Source: Paenalcaligenes sp052103955 | Lineage (GTDB): Bacteria > Pseudomonadota > Gammaproteobacteria > Burkholderiales > Burkholderiaceae_B | DNA length: 64,000 bases | Assembly (NCBI GenBank): GCA_052103955.1 | Contig: JBQELO010000013.1 | Span: 1-64,000 of the forward strand | Direction of reading: 5' to 3' | Shown here: piece by piece, positions 25,750 to 35,048 of the stretch | Layout of the letters: every line of letters begins with the position of its first letter | Position numbering within the stretch: the stretch's first letter is position 1 | Position numbers and translations under genes: made by a program | The notes under the pieces: model-generated | Seen by the model: the letters and a program-made list of their open reading frames with translations, nothing else | Told to the model about the DNA's origin: nothing | Databases searched by the model: none

Positions 25750-26805
25750 TCAAACCCTGTGTCCGTAAGATCCTGCACTCGCCAGCAACTTTGCGCTGAT
25801 TTCACCTAAAGGCACTGCCTCATCGGCAGCACCTATCATTAATGCTTCTCTGGGCATACCAAAGACCACACTCGTAGCTTCATCCTGAGCAAACGTTACA
25901 GCGCCGGCCTGCTTCATTGCCAACAAACCTTGCGCACCATCTTTACCCATGCCCGTTAACAAAACGCCCACGGTATTTTTTCCAGCTACTTCGGCTGCCG
26001 AACGGAACAACACATCCACCGCTGGACGGTGCCGGTTCACTGGCTCACTGTCTTCCAGCTCAATCACATAATTTGCACCCGATCGTGCTAATTTCATGTG
26101 TGCAATACCACCGGGAGCTAAGTACACATGCCCGGGCAATACGCGTTGCCCATGCTCTGCCTCGTGCACCTGCACAGCACACAAGCTGTCTAAACGCTGC
26201 ACAAATGACCGGGTAAAACCTGCTGGCATATGTTGCGTAATCAAAATAGCAGGGCTATTTGCCGGCATAGGCTCTAGTACTTGGCGAATAGCTTCTGTGC
26301 CCCCTGTAGAAGCCCCTATCAGTATGAGCTTCTCAGTAGTAGAGAAATGGTGAATCAAGCGTGAGCGTGGCTCGCTACTTGATGGCACAGTACTTTGCCG
26401 TGGTTTAGACATGGCTGCCGCACGAATTTTGTCGGCAATCAGATCTGAGTACTCCAACAACCCATCGCGCAAACCCAACTTGGGCTTGGTGACAAAATCC
26501 ACAGCACCCAGCTCTAACGCACGAATAGTGACATCGGAATTACGTTCCGTCAGCGATGACACCATGACCACCGGCATAGGGCGCAATCGCATCAGACGCT
26601 CTAAGAAGTCCAACCCATCCATGCGTGGCATTTCCACGTCCAGAGTCAATACATCTGGGTTGTGCTGTTTGATCAACTCACGCGCGACCAATGGATCGGG
26701 AGCCGTCGCCACCACTTCAAGATCAGGGTGACTATTGATGATCTCTACCATCAAACTACGTACTAGTGCCGAGTCATCAACACAAATCACTCGAATTTTT
26801 TTCAT
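25750..26805 (-). CDS. cheB: CheB, protein-glutamate methylesterase/deamidase
   Basis: CheB demethylates receptors when phosphorylated by CheA. The 351-residue product has an N-terminal receiver (D10/D11, phospho-Asp D56 in 'TLDVEMPRMDG') and a C-terminal esterase with the catalytic triad S166 (GASTGG), H192 (QHMPAGFT) and D289 (GMGKDG), matching S164/H190/D286 of Salmonella. It lies between cheR and cheY. Confidence 0.97.
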   Translation of the reverse strand: MKKIRVICVDDSALVRSLMVEIINSHPDLEVVATAPDPLVARELIKQHNPDVLTLDVEMPRMDGLDFLERLMRLRPMPVVMVSSLTERNSDVTIRALELGAVDFVTKPKLGLRDGLLEYSDLIADKIRAAAMSKPRQSTVPSSSEPRSRLIHHFSTTEKLILIGASTGGTEAIRQVLEPMPANSPAILITQHMPAGFTRSFVQRLDSLCAVQVHEAEHGQRVLPGHVYLAPGGIAHMKLARSGANYVIELEDSEPVNRHRPAVDVLFRSAAEVAGKNTVGVLLTGMGKDGAQGLLAMKQAGAVTFAQDEATSVVFGMPREALMIGAADEAVPLGEISAKLLASAGSYGHRV

Positions 26806-26848
26806 GTTACGTTCAATCAGTCAAAGGGACACACGCCTGCGCTAGTGC

Positions 26849-27697
26849 TTAAACACGCACATACACCGTTTGCCCCTGTAAACGGAATGCCTTGCTCAAA
26901 TGAGAAATATTTTCCGAATGCCCAACAAATAACAAAGCGCCTGGCTTCATCACCTGAGCAAACTTATCCAGCAGTTTGCTTTGCGTTTCTTTTTCAAAAT
27001 AGATCATGGTGTTTCTACAAAACACCACATCAAAGGTCTGCTCAGAAGGCCAGTTTTCAGATGACACCAAGTTAATCATTCTGAAATCCACCATATTGCG
27101 TAGCACTGGCTTCACTCGCACCATTCCTACACGCTTGCCCACTCCGCGCTGGAAGTATTTGCGTAGCAACGGCTCCTCTACAGGCTGCACTCTATCTAAG
27201 GAATACACACCCTCTTCTGCTCGCACCAATGCTTGCGTATCAATGTCGGAAGCCAGCAAGCTACAGGAGATCTCCGCATTGCTTACGTTTTCCTGCAACA
27301 CCATCGCAATGGTGTATACCTCTTCGCCCGTAGAGGCTGCCGCACACCATACCGACAGAGGTTTACTGCGTTTTTTTACAAACTCTGCCAACGACACAAA
27401 GTGATGGCTTTCTCTGAAAAAAGCAGTGTGATTAATGGTGAAGGTATTTACAAAGCGCTCCCATTCTGGGGCTCGCGGATTGTGATCCAAAAAATCCAAA
27501 TACTGGCGCACTTCTGCAACGCCCAAGTTTTTGGTCTCTAGGCCTAAACTGCGGGCCACCATGTCTTCTTTGTGCTCGCCCAGCACAATGCCCGCTCGCT
27601 CCTTGAGCATGCGGGCTGTACGAATGAAATCCTCCCGTGTCGCTTGCGGTATTACCGGCAAAGAATAGACAAAGGATTCCGTCGAAAGATGAGTCAT
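26849..27697 (-). CDS. cheR: CheR, receptor methyltransferase
   Basis: CheR methylates receptor glutamates with S-adenosylmethionine. The 282-residue product (E. coli 286) has the N-terminal helical domain, 'NHTAFFRESHHF' near 88-99, the SAM site 'WCAAASTGEEVYTIAMVL', and 'DVVFCRNTMIYFEKETQ'. 'GHSENIS' lies near the end. The length leaves room for the beta-subdomain that binds receptor pentapeptides, and one receptor in this window (ending DWVEF) has such a tail. Confidence 0.96.
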   Translation of the reverse strand: MTHLSTESFVYSLPVIPQATREDFIRTARMLKERAGIVLGEHKEDMVARSLGLETKNLGVAEVRQYLDFLDHNPRAPEWERFVNTFTINHTAFFRESHHFVSLAEFVKKRSKPLSVWCAAASTGEEVYTIAMVLQENVSNAEISCSLLASDIDTQALVRAEEGVYSLDRVQPVEEPLLRKYFQRGVGKRVGMVRVKPVLRNMVDFRMINLVSSENWPSEQTFDVVFCRNTMIYFEKETQSKLLDKFAQVMKPGALLFVGHSENISHLSKAFRLQGQTVYVRV

Positions 27698-27709
27698 AAG
27701 CCTCTAATA

Positions 27710-29437
27710 CTAAGTCGCCAGCACCTGAGGACGCATCGGGGATATGTCGTCATACTCGTCGTAGTCATACCCCAGCTCATCTGCCTGCATTTCAATAATT
27801 TCGCCCGAATTAATCTTAAATACTGCGACTACTTCCATCAGGTGCGCTGCCTGACTTTGTAGTGAGCCTGCCGCCGCAGCAGCCTGCTCTACCAATGCCG
27901 CATTTTGCTGTACCACTGTGTCCATCTGCGATACGGCCTGATTGACCTGATCTATCCCTTCTGACTGTTCATGTGAGGCAGAGGAAATTTCGTCCATCAG
28001 CACAGTAATACCGCGCACAGAACTCACTACTTCCTGCATGATGCCGCCAGCATCATCGACTTGCCTTGCTCCCACATTCACTTTCTGCAGCGAGCCCTCA
28101 ATCAGGACTTTGACCTCTCTAGCCGCTTGTGCACTACGTTGTGCTAAAGAACGCACCTCACCCGCCACCACAGCAAAGCCTCTACCCTGCTCTCCAGCGC
28201 GTGCTGCTTCTACTGCCGCGTTCAGTGCCAAAATATTGGTCTGGAAAGCAATACCATCAATAACGTTCACAATATTCGCTATCTCATTAGAGCTAGCTGC
28301 AATATCGTTCATGGTATCTACCACCTTGGCTACCGCCTGACCACCACGCTCAGCCACGTTAGAGGCATCGTGTGTAACCCTATCTGCTTGCTGTGCGTTA
28401 TCCGCATTCTGACGCACCGTGCTGGATAGCTCTTCCATACTGGCAGCAGTTTCTTGCAATGCCGCCGCTTGCTGTTCCGTACGACTACTCAGGTCAGTAT
28501 TGCCTTGAAAGATTTCCTGCGAGCCCTGTTCAATAGCTTGCACACCGTCACGTACAGCCAACACCATTTTTCGCAAACTATCTTGCATGCGACGAACCGC
28601 TTCACTGAGCACACCAATCTCGTTGTCAGAGGTAACGTCGATACGCTGCGTTAAATCACCGCTCGCAATGCGATCAAAGTGCTCTTGCGCCGTACGTAAT
28701 GGCGTCAATACCATGCTGCGCAAGAAAGCGTACACACCCAAACAAATTAGTACGCATAACGCCAATGCCACGCCCACCAACTGTATGACCAAGTTGTATT
28801 GCTTGTCTTCTTTCGCAAAACTTTCGTCAATGTACGCTTGCTGGAACTGCTGCAAACGCTCCGCAGCATAGTACATATCCGACTCAGCACCTGAGGCTAA
28901 AATAGCCAAATGCACTCTGAACTCTTCCATGCGCCCCTGCTTCACTAAATCTAGCAGTGGCGGTACAGCTTCTAACAACTTCTCAAAGCTGGCATACAGC
29001 GGCACATACGCATTATTAATGTCTTCAAAACTTTCTGAATACTCATGGAATTCATCAAAAGCCATTTTGGTACGTTGGTAATCCATGTCTACACGGTTCA
29101 ATAATCGAATCGTGTTGTCATCCAACTTACGTACGGCACCATCACTACTGTTTACCCATTCGCTGGATGTGGTGTAGCTCTGGTTGTTTTGATTAGAGAT
29201 ATAAGCGGCTGAGGCCCTACCCAACGCGGTTTGCGTATCTTTATAAAAACCAATACTGCGATTCAATAACTCATTAGCCTTCTGGTTGGTCACAATGACA
29301 TCCAACGCTTGGTTATTTGCTCGCAAAGAGAAAATGCCCAATGCCGCACCGGCCAATAACATCACCATAAAGAAAAACATCACCAGCAATAAACTGGTCC
29401 GTACTTTCAAATTAGCAAGCCCTAACCTTTTCAGCAT
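27710..29437 (-). CDS. Methyl-accepting chemotaxis protein (Tar/Tsr type)
   Basis: A 575-residue receptor in the che operon. Two ATGs lie six bases apart; the second, at 29437, is chosen because AGGAG sits at proper distance before it and overlaps the first. TM1 lies near 12-35, a roughly 150-residue four-helix periplasmic domain follows ('NNQALDVIVTNQKANELLNRS'), then TM2 near 190-212, HAMP and the signalling hairpin with 'FQTNILALNAAVEAARAGEQ'. The C-terminus (YDDISPMRPQVLAT) has no W-x-x-F tether, unlike the other receptor here. Ligand unknown. Confidence 0.94.
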   Translation of the reverse strand: MLKRLGLANLKVRTSLLLVMFFFMVMLLAGAALGIFSLRANNQALDVIVTNQKANELLNRSIGFYKDTQTALGRASAAYISNQNNQSYTTSSEWVNSSDGAVRKLDDNTIRLLNRVDMDYQRTKMAFDEFHEYSESFEDINNAYVPLYASFEKLLEAVPPLLDLVKQGRMEEFRVHLAILASGAESDMYYAAERLQQFQQAYIDESFAKEDKQYNLVIQLVGVALALCVLICLGVYAFLRSMVLTPLRTAQEHFDRIASGDLTQRIDVTSDNEIGVLSEAVRRMQDSLRKMVLAVRDGVQAIEQGSQEIFQGNTDLSSRTEQQAAALQETAASMEELSSTVRQNADNAQQADRVTHDASNVAERGGQAVAKVVDTMNDIAASSNEIANIVNVIDGIAFQTNILALNAAVEAARAGEQGRGFAVVAGEVRSLAQRSAQAAREVKVLIEGSLQKVNVGARQVDDAGGIMQEVVSSVRGITVLMDEISSASHEQSEGIDQVNQAVSQMDTVVQQNAALVEQAAAAAGSLQSQAAHLMEVVAVFKINSGEIIEMQADELGYDYDEYDDISPMRPQVLAT

Positions 29438-29488
29438 ATACATCTCCTCTTTTTTTGCTTTTTGTTCAGATCACTTCGTGCGCTAGTG

Positions 29489-29989
29489 TTATACCAATGC
29501 GCTATCCATCAGCGCCATTTCCTCACTAGTCATTAATTTTTCTATGTCTACCAGGATCAGCATGCGCTCATCCAAGGTGCCTATACCTGTTAAATACTCG
29601 GTAGAGAAGGCGGTACCAAATTGCGGTGCATCGCTGATTTGTGAGTTTTGCAATACCAATACATCCGATACGCCATCCACCACTACCCCCACAACCCGAG
29701 AACCTAAGTTCAAGATGACGACGACAGTCTGGTGGTCGTAACTCACTTCATCCAAATTGAATTTGATGCGCAAATCTACGATAGGTACGATCACGCCGCG
29801 CAGGTTGGTCACCCCTTTGATAAAAGTGGGGACGTTCGCAATGCGTGTCACGCTTTGAGCGTCGTAGCCGCGAATTTCCTGCACTTTCAGAATATCAATA
29901 CCGTACTCTTGCTGCGCGAGGATAAAAACCAGATATTCCTTACCCGCACCTTCGTTCTGATTATCGTGTTTGCTTTCTATAGTCGACAT
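29489..29989 (-). CDS. cheW: CheW, chemotaxis coupling protein
   Basis: CheW links receptors to CheA. The 166-residue product (E. coli 167) has the CheW fold with 'EYLVFILAQQEYGIDILKVQEIRGYD' near 18-43 as hallmark, 'VTNLRGVIVPIVDLRIKF' and 'VVDGVSDVL'. It lies between cheA and the receptor gene, the usual order. Confidence 0.96.
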   Translation of the reverse strand: MSTIESKHDNQNEGAGKEYLVFILAQQEYGIDILKVQEIRGYDAQSVTRIANVPTFIKGVTNLRGVIVPIVDLRIKFNLDEVSYDHQTVVVILNLGSRVVGVVVDGVSDVLVLQNSQISDAPQFGTAFSTEYLTGIGTLDERMLILVDIEKLMTSEEMALMDSALV

Positions 29990-30012
29990 GTGTACTCCGT
30001 ACTGAAATTTCT

Positions 30013-32076
30013 TTAGCTCAGCGAACCAACACGGTCACGCGTTAGTCGGTGCAAGGCAAAAACATCTACGATCAAGGCAACACTACCGTCCCCTAAGATG
30101 GTGGCAGCAGAAATGCCTGGTATTTTTCGGTAGTTAGCTTCTAGGTTCTTCACCACAACTTGGTGTTGACCAATGAGGTGATCCACCAACAAGGCAAAGC
30201 GCATGTCTTCTGCCTGCAAAATGACCGCAATAGCCTTGGTCATGTCGGTTTCCGCCCCGTCAACCGAGAAGATATCCCCCAGCGAAATAACGGGTAGGTA
30301 CTCACCACGTACATGAATCACATGGTCATCGTTAGACAGTTGACGCAGTTGCTCGGTAGTAGGCTGCATGGATTCCGTCACATGGCTAAGCGGCAAGATA
30401 AAGGTTTCATTACCCACCTGCACCGACATGCCATCCAGAATCGCCAAGGTCAGCGGCAACACAATACGCGTAGTCGTGCCATTGCCCTCACGCGAGAACA
30501 TTTGCACATGACCGCCCATGCTCTGAATATTACGGCGCACCACATCCATACCTACGCCACGACCAGAAATCTCTGTGACCTTTTCTGCCGTAGAGAAACC
30601 AGGCGCAAACAACAGCTGCCACAGCTCGTCATCAGGAATGTTGTCATTACTGATTAGGCCTTGTGCCATCGCCTTTTTAAGAATTTTTTCACGATTCAAA
30701 CCACCACCATCGTCTATCACTTCGATGATGATATGGCCGCCCTGATGTTGGGCCGACAAGGTTAATGTACCTTCGCGACTTTTACCGGCTGCCTCGCGTT
30801 TTTCAGGTGTTTCAATACCGTGATCAATACTGTTACGCACCAAGTGAGTAAGCGGATCAATGATGCGCTCAATCAAACTTTTATCCAGCTCAGTGCTTTG
30901 CCCTTTGGTCACTAAACGTATTTGCTTATCCAAGCGTGCAGCATTTTCACGTACCACACGAGGGAATCGGCTAAACACGTAGTCCATAGGCATCATACGA
31001 ATGGACATCACAGACTCTTGCAAATCGCGCGCATTACGCTCTAACTGCTCGATGCCGTTAATTAATCTATCGTGTACGACGGGGTCCAGCGTAGAGGCCG
31101 TTTGCACCAACATCGCTTGGGTGATAACCAACTCACCCACCAAGTTAATAATTTGGTCCACACGCTCTACACCCACACGTATCGTGCTGGATTCACTGCG
31201 CGCATTGTTGCTGGCACTACTTTTGGCTTTTGCCGCTGGTGCAGGTTTAGCTTCTGGTGCTTCGGTCGCAACAGGCTCTGGCTCAGCCGGCTTCTCTTCC
31301 ACAACCACAGCAGGAGCCTCAACCGTAGCCTCTGCAACCATAGGTACTATCACCGCATCAGTAGACGGCAACGCCTCACGCTGTACGCTGATTTGGTCTT
31401 CGTTCACCACAAAGCAGCACACAGCGATTAAATCATCGGCGCTAGCAGTGGTTTGCAGCCACACAGTTAAATCTGTGTCGGTACTTTGCTCGTGCAGCAC
31501 ATCACCCATGATGGCCATTTCGTCTTTAAGCACCGCAATATCTTTAGCACTGCTACGCTGCACACGCACGCACAACGGCAGATTCTGCGACTCAGAAGTA
31601 GCTGCTACCGCAACCACAGCTTGCGCCATAACAGGCTCGGCAACTACTGCCGCAGCGGGTGCTGCTACACCCTTTTTATGCTCTTCGGCCAGTTGACGCA
31701 ATTGAGCACAAATGCGCTGATACGCTTCTTCATCAGGATCTTCTTCCTGACGGTAGGCTGCTACTTGATCCGTCAACACGTCCTTAGTCTCAAGAAATAA
31801 ATCAATCATTTCCTTACGCAAGGACATTTCACCGTTGCGCACCAAATCCAGCAAATTCTCTAGTAAATGGGTGGTCTCTGCTAGGTGACCAAAACAGCCA
31901 AAGGTGCCTGCTCCCCCTTTGATAGAATGGGCGGCACGAAAAATGCCGTTCAGCTTGTCTATGTCTGGATTCTCAAGATTGAGCTCCAGCAGCAAGCTTT
32001 CCATGTCTGTCAGCAGTTCATCTGCTTCATCAAAAAACGTCTCAAAAAACTGGCTTAAATCAACGCCGGAGCTCAT
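30013..32076 (-). CDS. cheA: CheA, chemotaxis histidine kinase
   Basis: CheA phosphorylates CheY and CheB. The 687-residue product has P1 Hpt with the phospho-His H50 ('AAHSIKGGAGTF'), P2 for CheY/CheB binding (about 165-240), an Ala/Pro/Glu-rich linker (about 250-300), P3 dimer helices ('VERVDQIINLVGELVITQ'), P4 ATPase with N box 'HLVRNSIDHGIE' and G boxes 'DDGGGLN' and 'GRGVGMDVV', and P5 at the end. All kinase residues are present. It follows motB by 62 bases. Confidence 0.97.
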   Translation of the reverse strand: MSSGVDLSQFFETFFDEADELLTDMESLLLELNLENPDIDKLNGIFRAAHSIKGGAGTFGCFGHLAETTHLLENLLDLVRNGEMSLRKEMIDLFLETKDVLTDQVAAYRQEEDPDEEAYQRICAQLRQLAEEHKKGVAAPAAAVVAEPVMAQAVVAVAATSESQNLPLCVRVQRSSAKDIAVLKDEMAIMGDVLHEQSTDTDLTVWLQTTASADDLIAVCCFVVNEDQISVQREALPSTDAVIVPMVAEATVEAPAVVVEEKPAEPEPVATEAPEAKPAPAAKAKSSASNNARSESSTIRVGVERVDQIINLVGELVITQAMLVQTASTLDPVVHDRLINGIEQLERNARDLQESVMSIRMMPMDYVFSRFPRVVRENAARLDKQIRLVTKGQSTELDKSLIERIIDPLTHLVRNSIDHGIETPEKREAAGKSREGTLTLSAQHQGGHIIIEVIDDGGGLNREKILKKAMAQGLISNDNIPDDELWQLLFAPGFSTAEKVTEISGRGVGMDVVRRNIQSMGGHVQMFSREGNGTTTRIVLPLTLAILDGMSVQVGNETFILPLSHVTESMQPTTEQLRQLSNDDHVIHVRGEYLPVISLGDIFSVDGAETDMTKAIAVILQAEDMRFALLVDHLIGQHQVVVKNLEANYRKIPGISAATILGDGSVALIVDVFALHRLTRDRVGSLS

Positions 32077-32138
32077 GCGTGATTCCTTCGTAGAAATAGG
32101 GTCCGAACAAGAGTAGTCATTGCACTGATTGATCTACA

Positions 32139-33053
32139 TCAGGGGTCGTAAAACGGACCTGCAATTTCTGGCACCATAGTTTCGCCAGCTTTGATCAAGC
32201 TTTGCAGATCGTGTCCTACGTCTTCGTACTGATTCTGAGCGTCCAACCGTTGTTCTGCTCTCTGGTTCAATACGACAATACTGATACGTCGATTTACGGC
32301 TGCTGCGGGATTATCTTTAACTAAACTAATGGTGTCGGCCAAACCTAGCATTTGTTTGATTTTTGATTCACCCAAACCGCCCGCCACCAACTCACGTCTA
32401 GCCGCATTTGCACGGTCTGCCGAGAGTTCCCAGTTAGAGTATTCACGCTCACCGCGTGCATACTGAAAGGAGTCCGTATGACCTGCCACCTGTATACGAT
32501 TAGGCAGTGCATTTAACGGGCCACTTAAGGCGCGCAAAATGCTGCGCATATACGGCTCTACCGTTGCGCTACCTAACATAAACATGGGGCGATTTTGTTT
32601 GTCGATAATCTGGATACGCAAACCATCTGGCGTCATGTCTATCAACAACTGATCCTTGAACTCATTCAAGACCGAGTCGCTATCAATCACGTCCAGCAGT
32701 TCTTCACGCAAATCTTCCAAGCGCTCTATGTCGCGGCGATGGCTATCTGGGTCCGCCCCGTTTAGCGGCATCACGCTAGGAATCACACTAGGATTGCCAC
32801 CGGGTATAACAGAGCGGGAGGCATCAGAACGCATCCCGCCTGACACGGCTTCAGCTAAAGGCATACGGAAATACTCAGCGATGGTTTGCAGCTCTTCACG
32901 GGGAATCAGCGACAAAATCCACATCACCAAGAAAAACGCCATCATTGCCGTCACGAAGTCGGCATAAGCGATTTTCCAGCTTCCGCCGTGATGCTGAGAC
33001 TCAACAACTTTCTTGCGCCGTACAACAATACGGTCTGGCCTAGACGCACTCAT
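32139..33053 (-). CDS. motB: MotB, flagellar stator protein
   Basis: MotB anchors the stator to peptidoglycan and carries the proton-binding Asp. The 304-residue product has one TM helix (about 29-49) with D32 in 'YADFVTAMMAFFLVMW', as in E. coli. The C-terminal OmpA-like domain has 'VAGHTDSFQYARGEREYSNW' and 'LSADRANAARREL'. The D32-type helix suggests H+ rather than Na+ drive. It starts two bases after motA. Confidence 0.97.
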   Translation of the reverse strand: MSASRPDRIVVRRKKVVESQHHGGSWKIAYADFVTAMMAFFLVMWILSLIPREELQTIAEYFRMPLAEAVSGGMRSDASRSVIPGGNPSVIPSVMPLNGADPDSHRRDIERLEDLREELLDVIDSDSVLNEFKDQLLIDMTPDGLRIQIIDKQNRPMFMLGSATVEPYMRSILRALSGPLNALPNRIQVAGHTDSFQYARGEREYSNWELSADRANAARRELVAGGLGESKIKQMLGLADTISLVKDNPAAAVNRRISIVVLNQRAEQRLDAQNQYEDVGHDLQSLIKAGETMVPEIAGPFYDP

Positions 33054-33055
33054 GA

Positions 33056-33931
33056 TCAGCCTTGTTTATTCGCAGTACTACGAGACTGACGCACGTGGTC
33101 TTCCAGCTCAGCAAAGGATGGTCGATCAGTGGCATACAACACCTTACGGCCAAACTCTACCGCTAGCTGTGGAGGGTAACCATTCAGATTCGCCAGCAAT
33201 GTCACCTTAATGCATTCCAGCACTTTGGCTGCCGCTTCGGTACGACGCTCAATCACACTCGCAAATGGCGACACAAAACCGTAGGCCATCAAAATACCTA
33301 GGAAAGTCCCCACCATTGCTTTAGAGATCAAATCCGCCAACACGGCCGGTGGCTGATCCACTGACGCCAGCGCCTTAATCACCCCCAACACCGCCGCCAC
33401 AATACCAAAAGCCGGCAAAGCGTCAGCCACCACGTGCATAGCCCTACCGGGAGTATTACGTTCGGCGACAAACGCTTCTATCTCTTGATCCATCAAGGTT
33501 TCGATTTCAAAAGAGCTCATATTGCCGCTGATCATGAGTCGCATGTAATCCGACACAAACACAATCAGCTCTTTTTCCTTCATCACCGAAGGGTAAGCCG
33601 TAAAAATAGCACTTTGAGTAGGGTCTTCGATGTCACCCTCAATGGACATCAAGCCATCACGGCGGGCTTTATTCAGCAACACGTACAGCAGCCCCATCAG
33701 CTCCATATACAACGCTTTGCTATAAGGTGTGCGTTTCATCGCTGTAGGGATAGCCCCCATCATCAGCTTGAAAGATTTGCCGCTCCCCGCTGCAATATAA
33801 GAGCCTAATGCAGCCCCACCAATCAGTAACAACTCAAATGGCTGGTAGAGGGCCCCAAGATGCCCACCCAACGCCACGTAGCTGCCGAATACTGAGAAAA
33901 AGACAATAAGATAGCCAAGCAGTATGAACAC
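33056..33931 (-). CDS. motA: MotA, flagellar stator protein
   Basis: MotA forms the proton channel with MotB. The 291-residue product (E. coli 295) has four TM helices, two at the start (2-24 and 33-52) and two at about 168-195 and 203-225 with 'LPAFGIVAAVLGVIKAL' and 'VGTFLGILMAYGFVSP'. The cytoplasmic loop has the charged residues that touch FliG ('RDGLMSIEGDIEDP'). It is the first gene of the mot-che series; a weak sigma-28 candidate lies upstream. Confidence 0.97.
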   Translation of the reverse strand: MFILLGYLIVFFSVFGSYVALGGHLGALYQPFELLLIGGAALGSYIAAGSGKSFKLMMGAIPTAMKRTPYSKALYMELMGLLYVLLNKARRDGLMSIEGDIEDPTQSAIFTAYPSVMKEKELIVFVSDYMRLMISGNMSSFEIETLMDQEIEAFVAERNTPGRAMHVVADALPAFGIVAAVLGVIKALASVDQPPAVLADLISKAMVGTFLGILMAYGFVSPFASVIERRTEAAAKVLECIKVTLLANLNGYPPQLAVEFGRKVLYATDRPSFAELEDHVRQSRSTANKQG

Positions 33932-33971
33932 GGTACGCCTTTAAATTAGTGTATCCCTCTTATGATCGCCT

Positions 33972-33998
33972 TAATCCTCATGAGGGAAAGCGCCTTTA
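33972..33998 (-). promoter_or_regulatory. Weak candidate FliA (sigma-28) promoter of motA-che
   Basis: Read on minus: TAAAGGCG (33998-33991), 11 bases, GAGGATTA (33979-33972). The -35 core TAAAG is exact and the spacing equals that of the flgM and flgK sites. The -10 matches GCCGATAA at five of eight. It ends 41 bases before the motA ATG. Confidence 0.45.
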
Positions 33999-34070
33999 AG
34001 ACGGGTTTTTTATGGGCATTTCATCCATTCAGCACAGTAAACTTTTCAAAAACCTGTACTTAGCCACGCA

Positions 34071-34104
34071 AAAAGCGCCTTCTCATGGCAATGAGAAAGC
34101 GCTT
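34071..34104 (-). terminator. Rho-independent terminator after flhC
   Basis: Inverted repeat with arms of about 14 bases (AAGCGCTTTCTCAT / ATGAGAAGGCGCTT on minus, one mismatch), loop TGCC, and a T5 run on the minus strand. It lies 13 bases after the flhC stop and separates flhDC from motA-che. Confidence 0.85.
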
Positions 34105-34116
34105 AGGTTCTGTCGC

Positions 34117-34707
34117 TTAGAGTGATGCTGCTTGTTTGGTAGCGCTTTTAGTTGCTGTCGTTTTACGAGCGCGCTTCGCTTGTGTCTTCCCTGCTCGTGG
34201 CGGCGGTCTACAAATCGCACACACAAAGCCTGCCGACGGATCATGCGCATGAGCAACAAACTGCCCCGCACATTGCTCACACGACGACAACTGCACCATA
34301 CTGCTTTCAAAAAAACGCAGCAGCATCCATGCTCGTGTAAAGCTCAGCACAGGCTCTTCGTCGGGATCTATACCGTCACGACCAGCATTGGCCTGCTCAA
34401 GATAGATACGATAGCTTTCTACTAAAGCCTTCGCCTTACGGGCAGGCGTTACCTCATCCATATAGCGGTAAACACTGTAGAACATACTGGAATGTATATT
34501 CGGTAACCAGGTCATAAACCAATCTACAGAGAACGGCAACATTCCTTTGGGTGGAGAGCAGCCCCGAACTTCTCGGTACAACCTCGCCAAACGGTCATAG
34601 CTTAAGGAGGTTTCTGCCTGCAACACCTGCAGTCTGGCCCCCAATTTAATCATGTCTGTTGCTAGGCTGATATCTTCAGCTTCTTTAGCAACACTGCGCG
34701 TAGCCAT
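34117..34707 (-). CDS. flhC: FlhC, flagellar master regulator subunit
   Basis: FlhC forms the FlhD4C2 activator of early flagellar genes. The 196-residue product (E. coli 192) has 'DMIKLGARLQVLQAETSLSYDRL' near 18-40 and the zinc site C143-x2-C146 ... C163-x2-C166. The C-terminal tail is Lys/Ala/Thr-rich. It follows flhD by 20 bases and is followed by a strong terminator, so flhDC is its own unit. Confidence 0.95.
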   Translation of the reverse strand: MATRSVAKEAEDISLATDMIKLGARLQVLQAETSLSYDRLARLYREVRGCSPPKGMLPFSVDWFMTWLPNIHSSMFYSVYRYMDEVTPARKAKALVESYRIYLEQANAGRDGIDPDEEPVLSFTRAWMLLRFFESSMVQLSSCEQCAGQFVAHAHDPSAGFVCAICRPPPRAGKTQAKRARKTTATKSATKQAASL

Positions 34708-34727
34708 ACACCACTACCTGAAAAACG

Positions 34728-35048
34728 TTAGGCGCTTACCATCGTGCGCTGGGAAAGCAAAATTGTGGAGTGTGCTTGCTGCAACACGCCACCCAATACA
34801 TCTTGAGTCAAGGTAGACAACAATTCGTAGTCATTCAGTCTGAATGCACACAGCAATGTATTAGAAGCAGACAACTTGACCAGTTGCGCAGGAGATAAGC
34901 GCAACACGGTTTCTGCCACATCGGCATCGAAACCTAATCTATACATGCCCGCAGCAAAATTTTCACGCAAGAGGCGCTGTGCCAGCATGAGATAAGACAG
35001 ATTTACTTCCTGAATATCGCTTAACAACGTGTTTTCCGTGACGGACAT
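34728..35048 (-). CDS. flhD: FlhD, flagellar master regulator subunit
   Basis: FlhD is the partner of FlhC. The ATG at 35048 gives 106 residues with the family N-terminus 'TLLSDIQEVNLSYLMLAQRL'; a further upstream ATG at 35093 would add 15 Cys-rich residues absent from the family. 'FRLNDYELLSTLT' is the usual C-terminal part with the dimer-linking Cys before it (LLCAF). The upstream 470 bases are AT-rich and carry no gene, as expected for a heavily regulated promoter. Confidence 0.94.
   Translation of the reverse strand: MSVTENTLLSDIQEVNLSYLMLAQRLLRENFAAGMYRLGFDADVAETVLRLSPAQLVKLSASNTLLCAFRLNDYELLSTLTQDVLGGVLQQAHSTILLSQRTMVSA

Noticed and set aside
31001..31696. A 231-codon open frame on + opposite cheA
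   Set aside because: It lies fully inside cheA, whose domains and motifs are intact; its Ser/Thr/Ala-rich composition is a mirror of cheA codons and it has no ribosome site.
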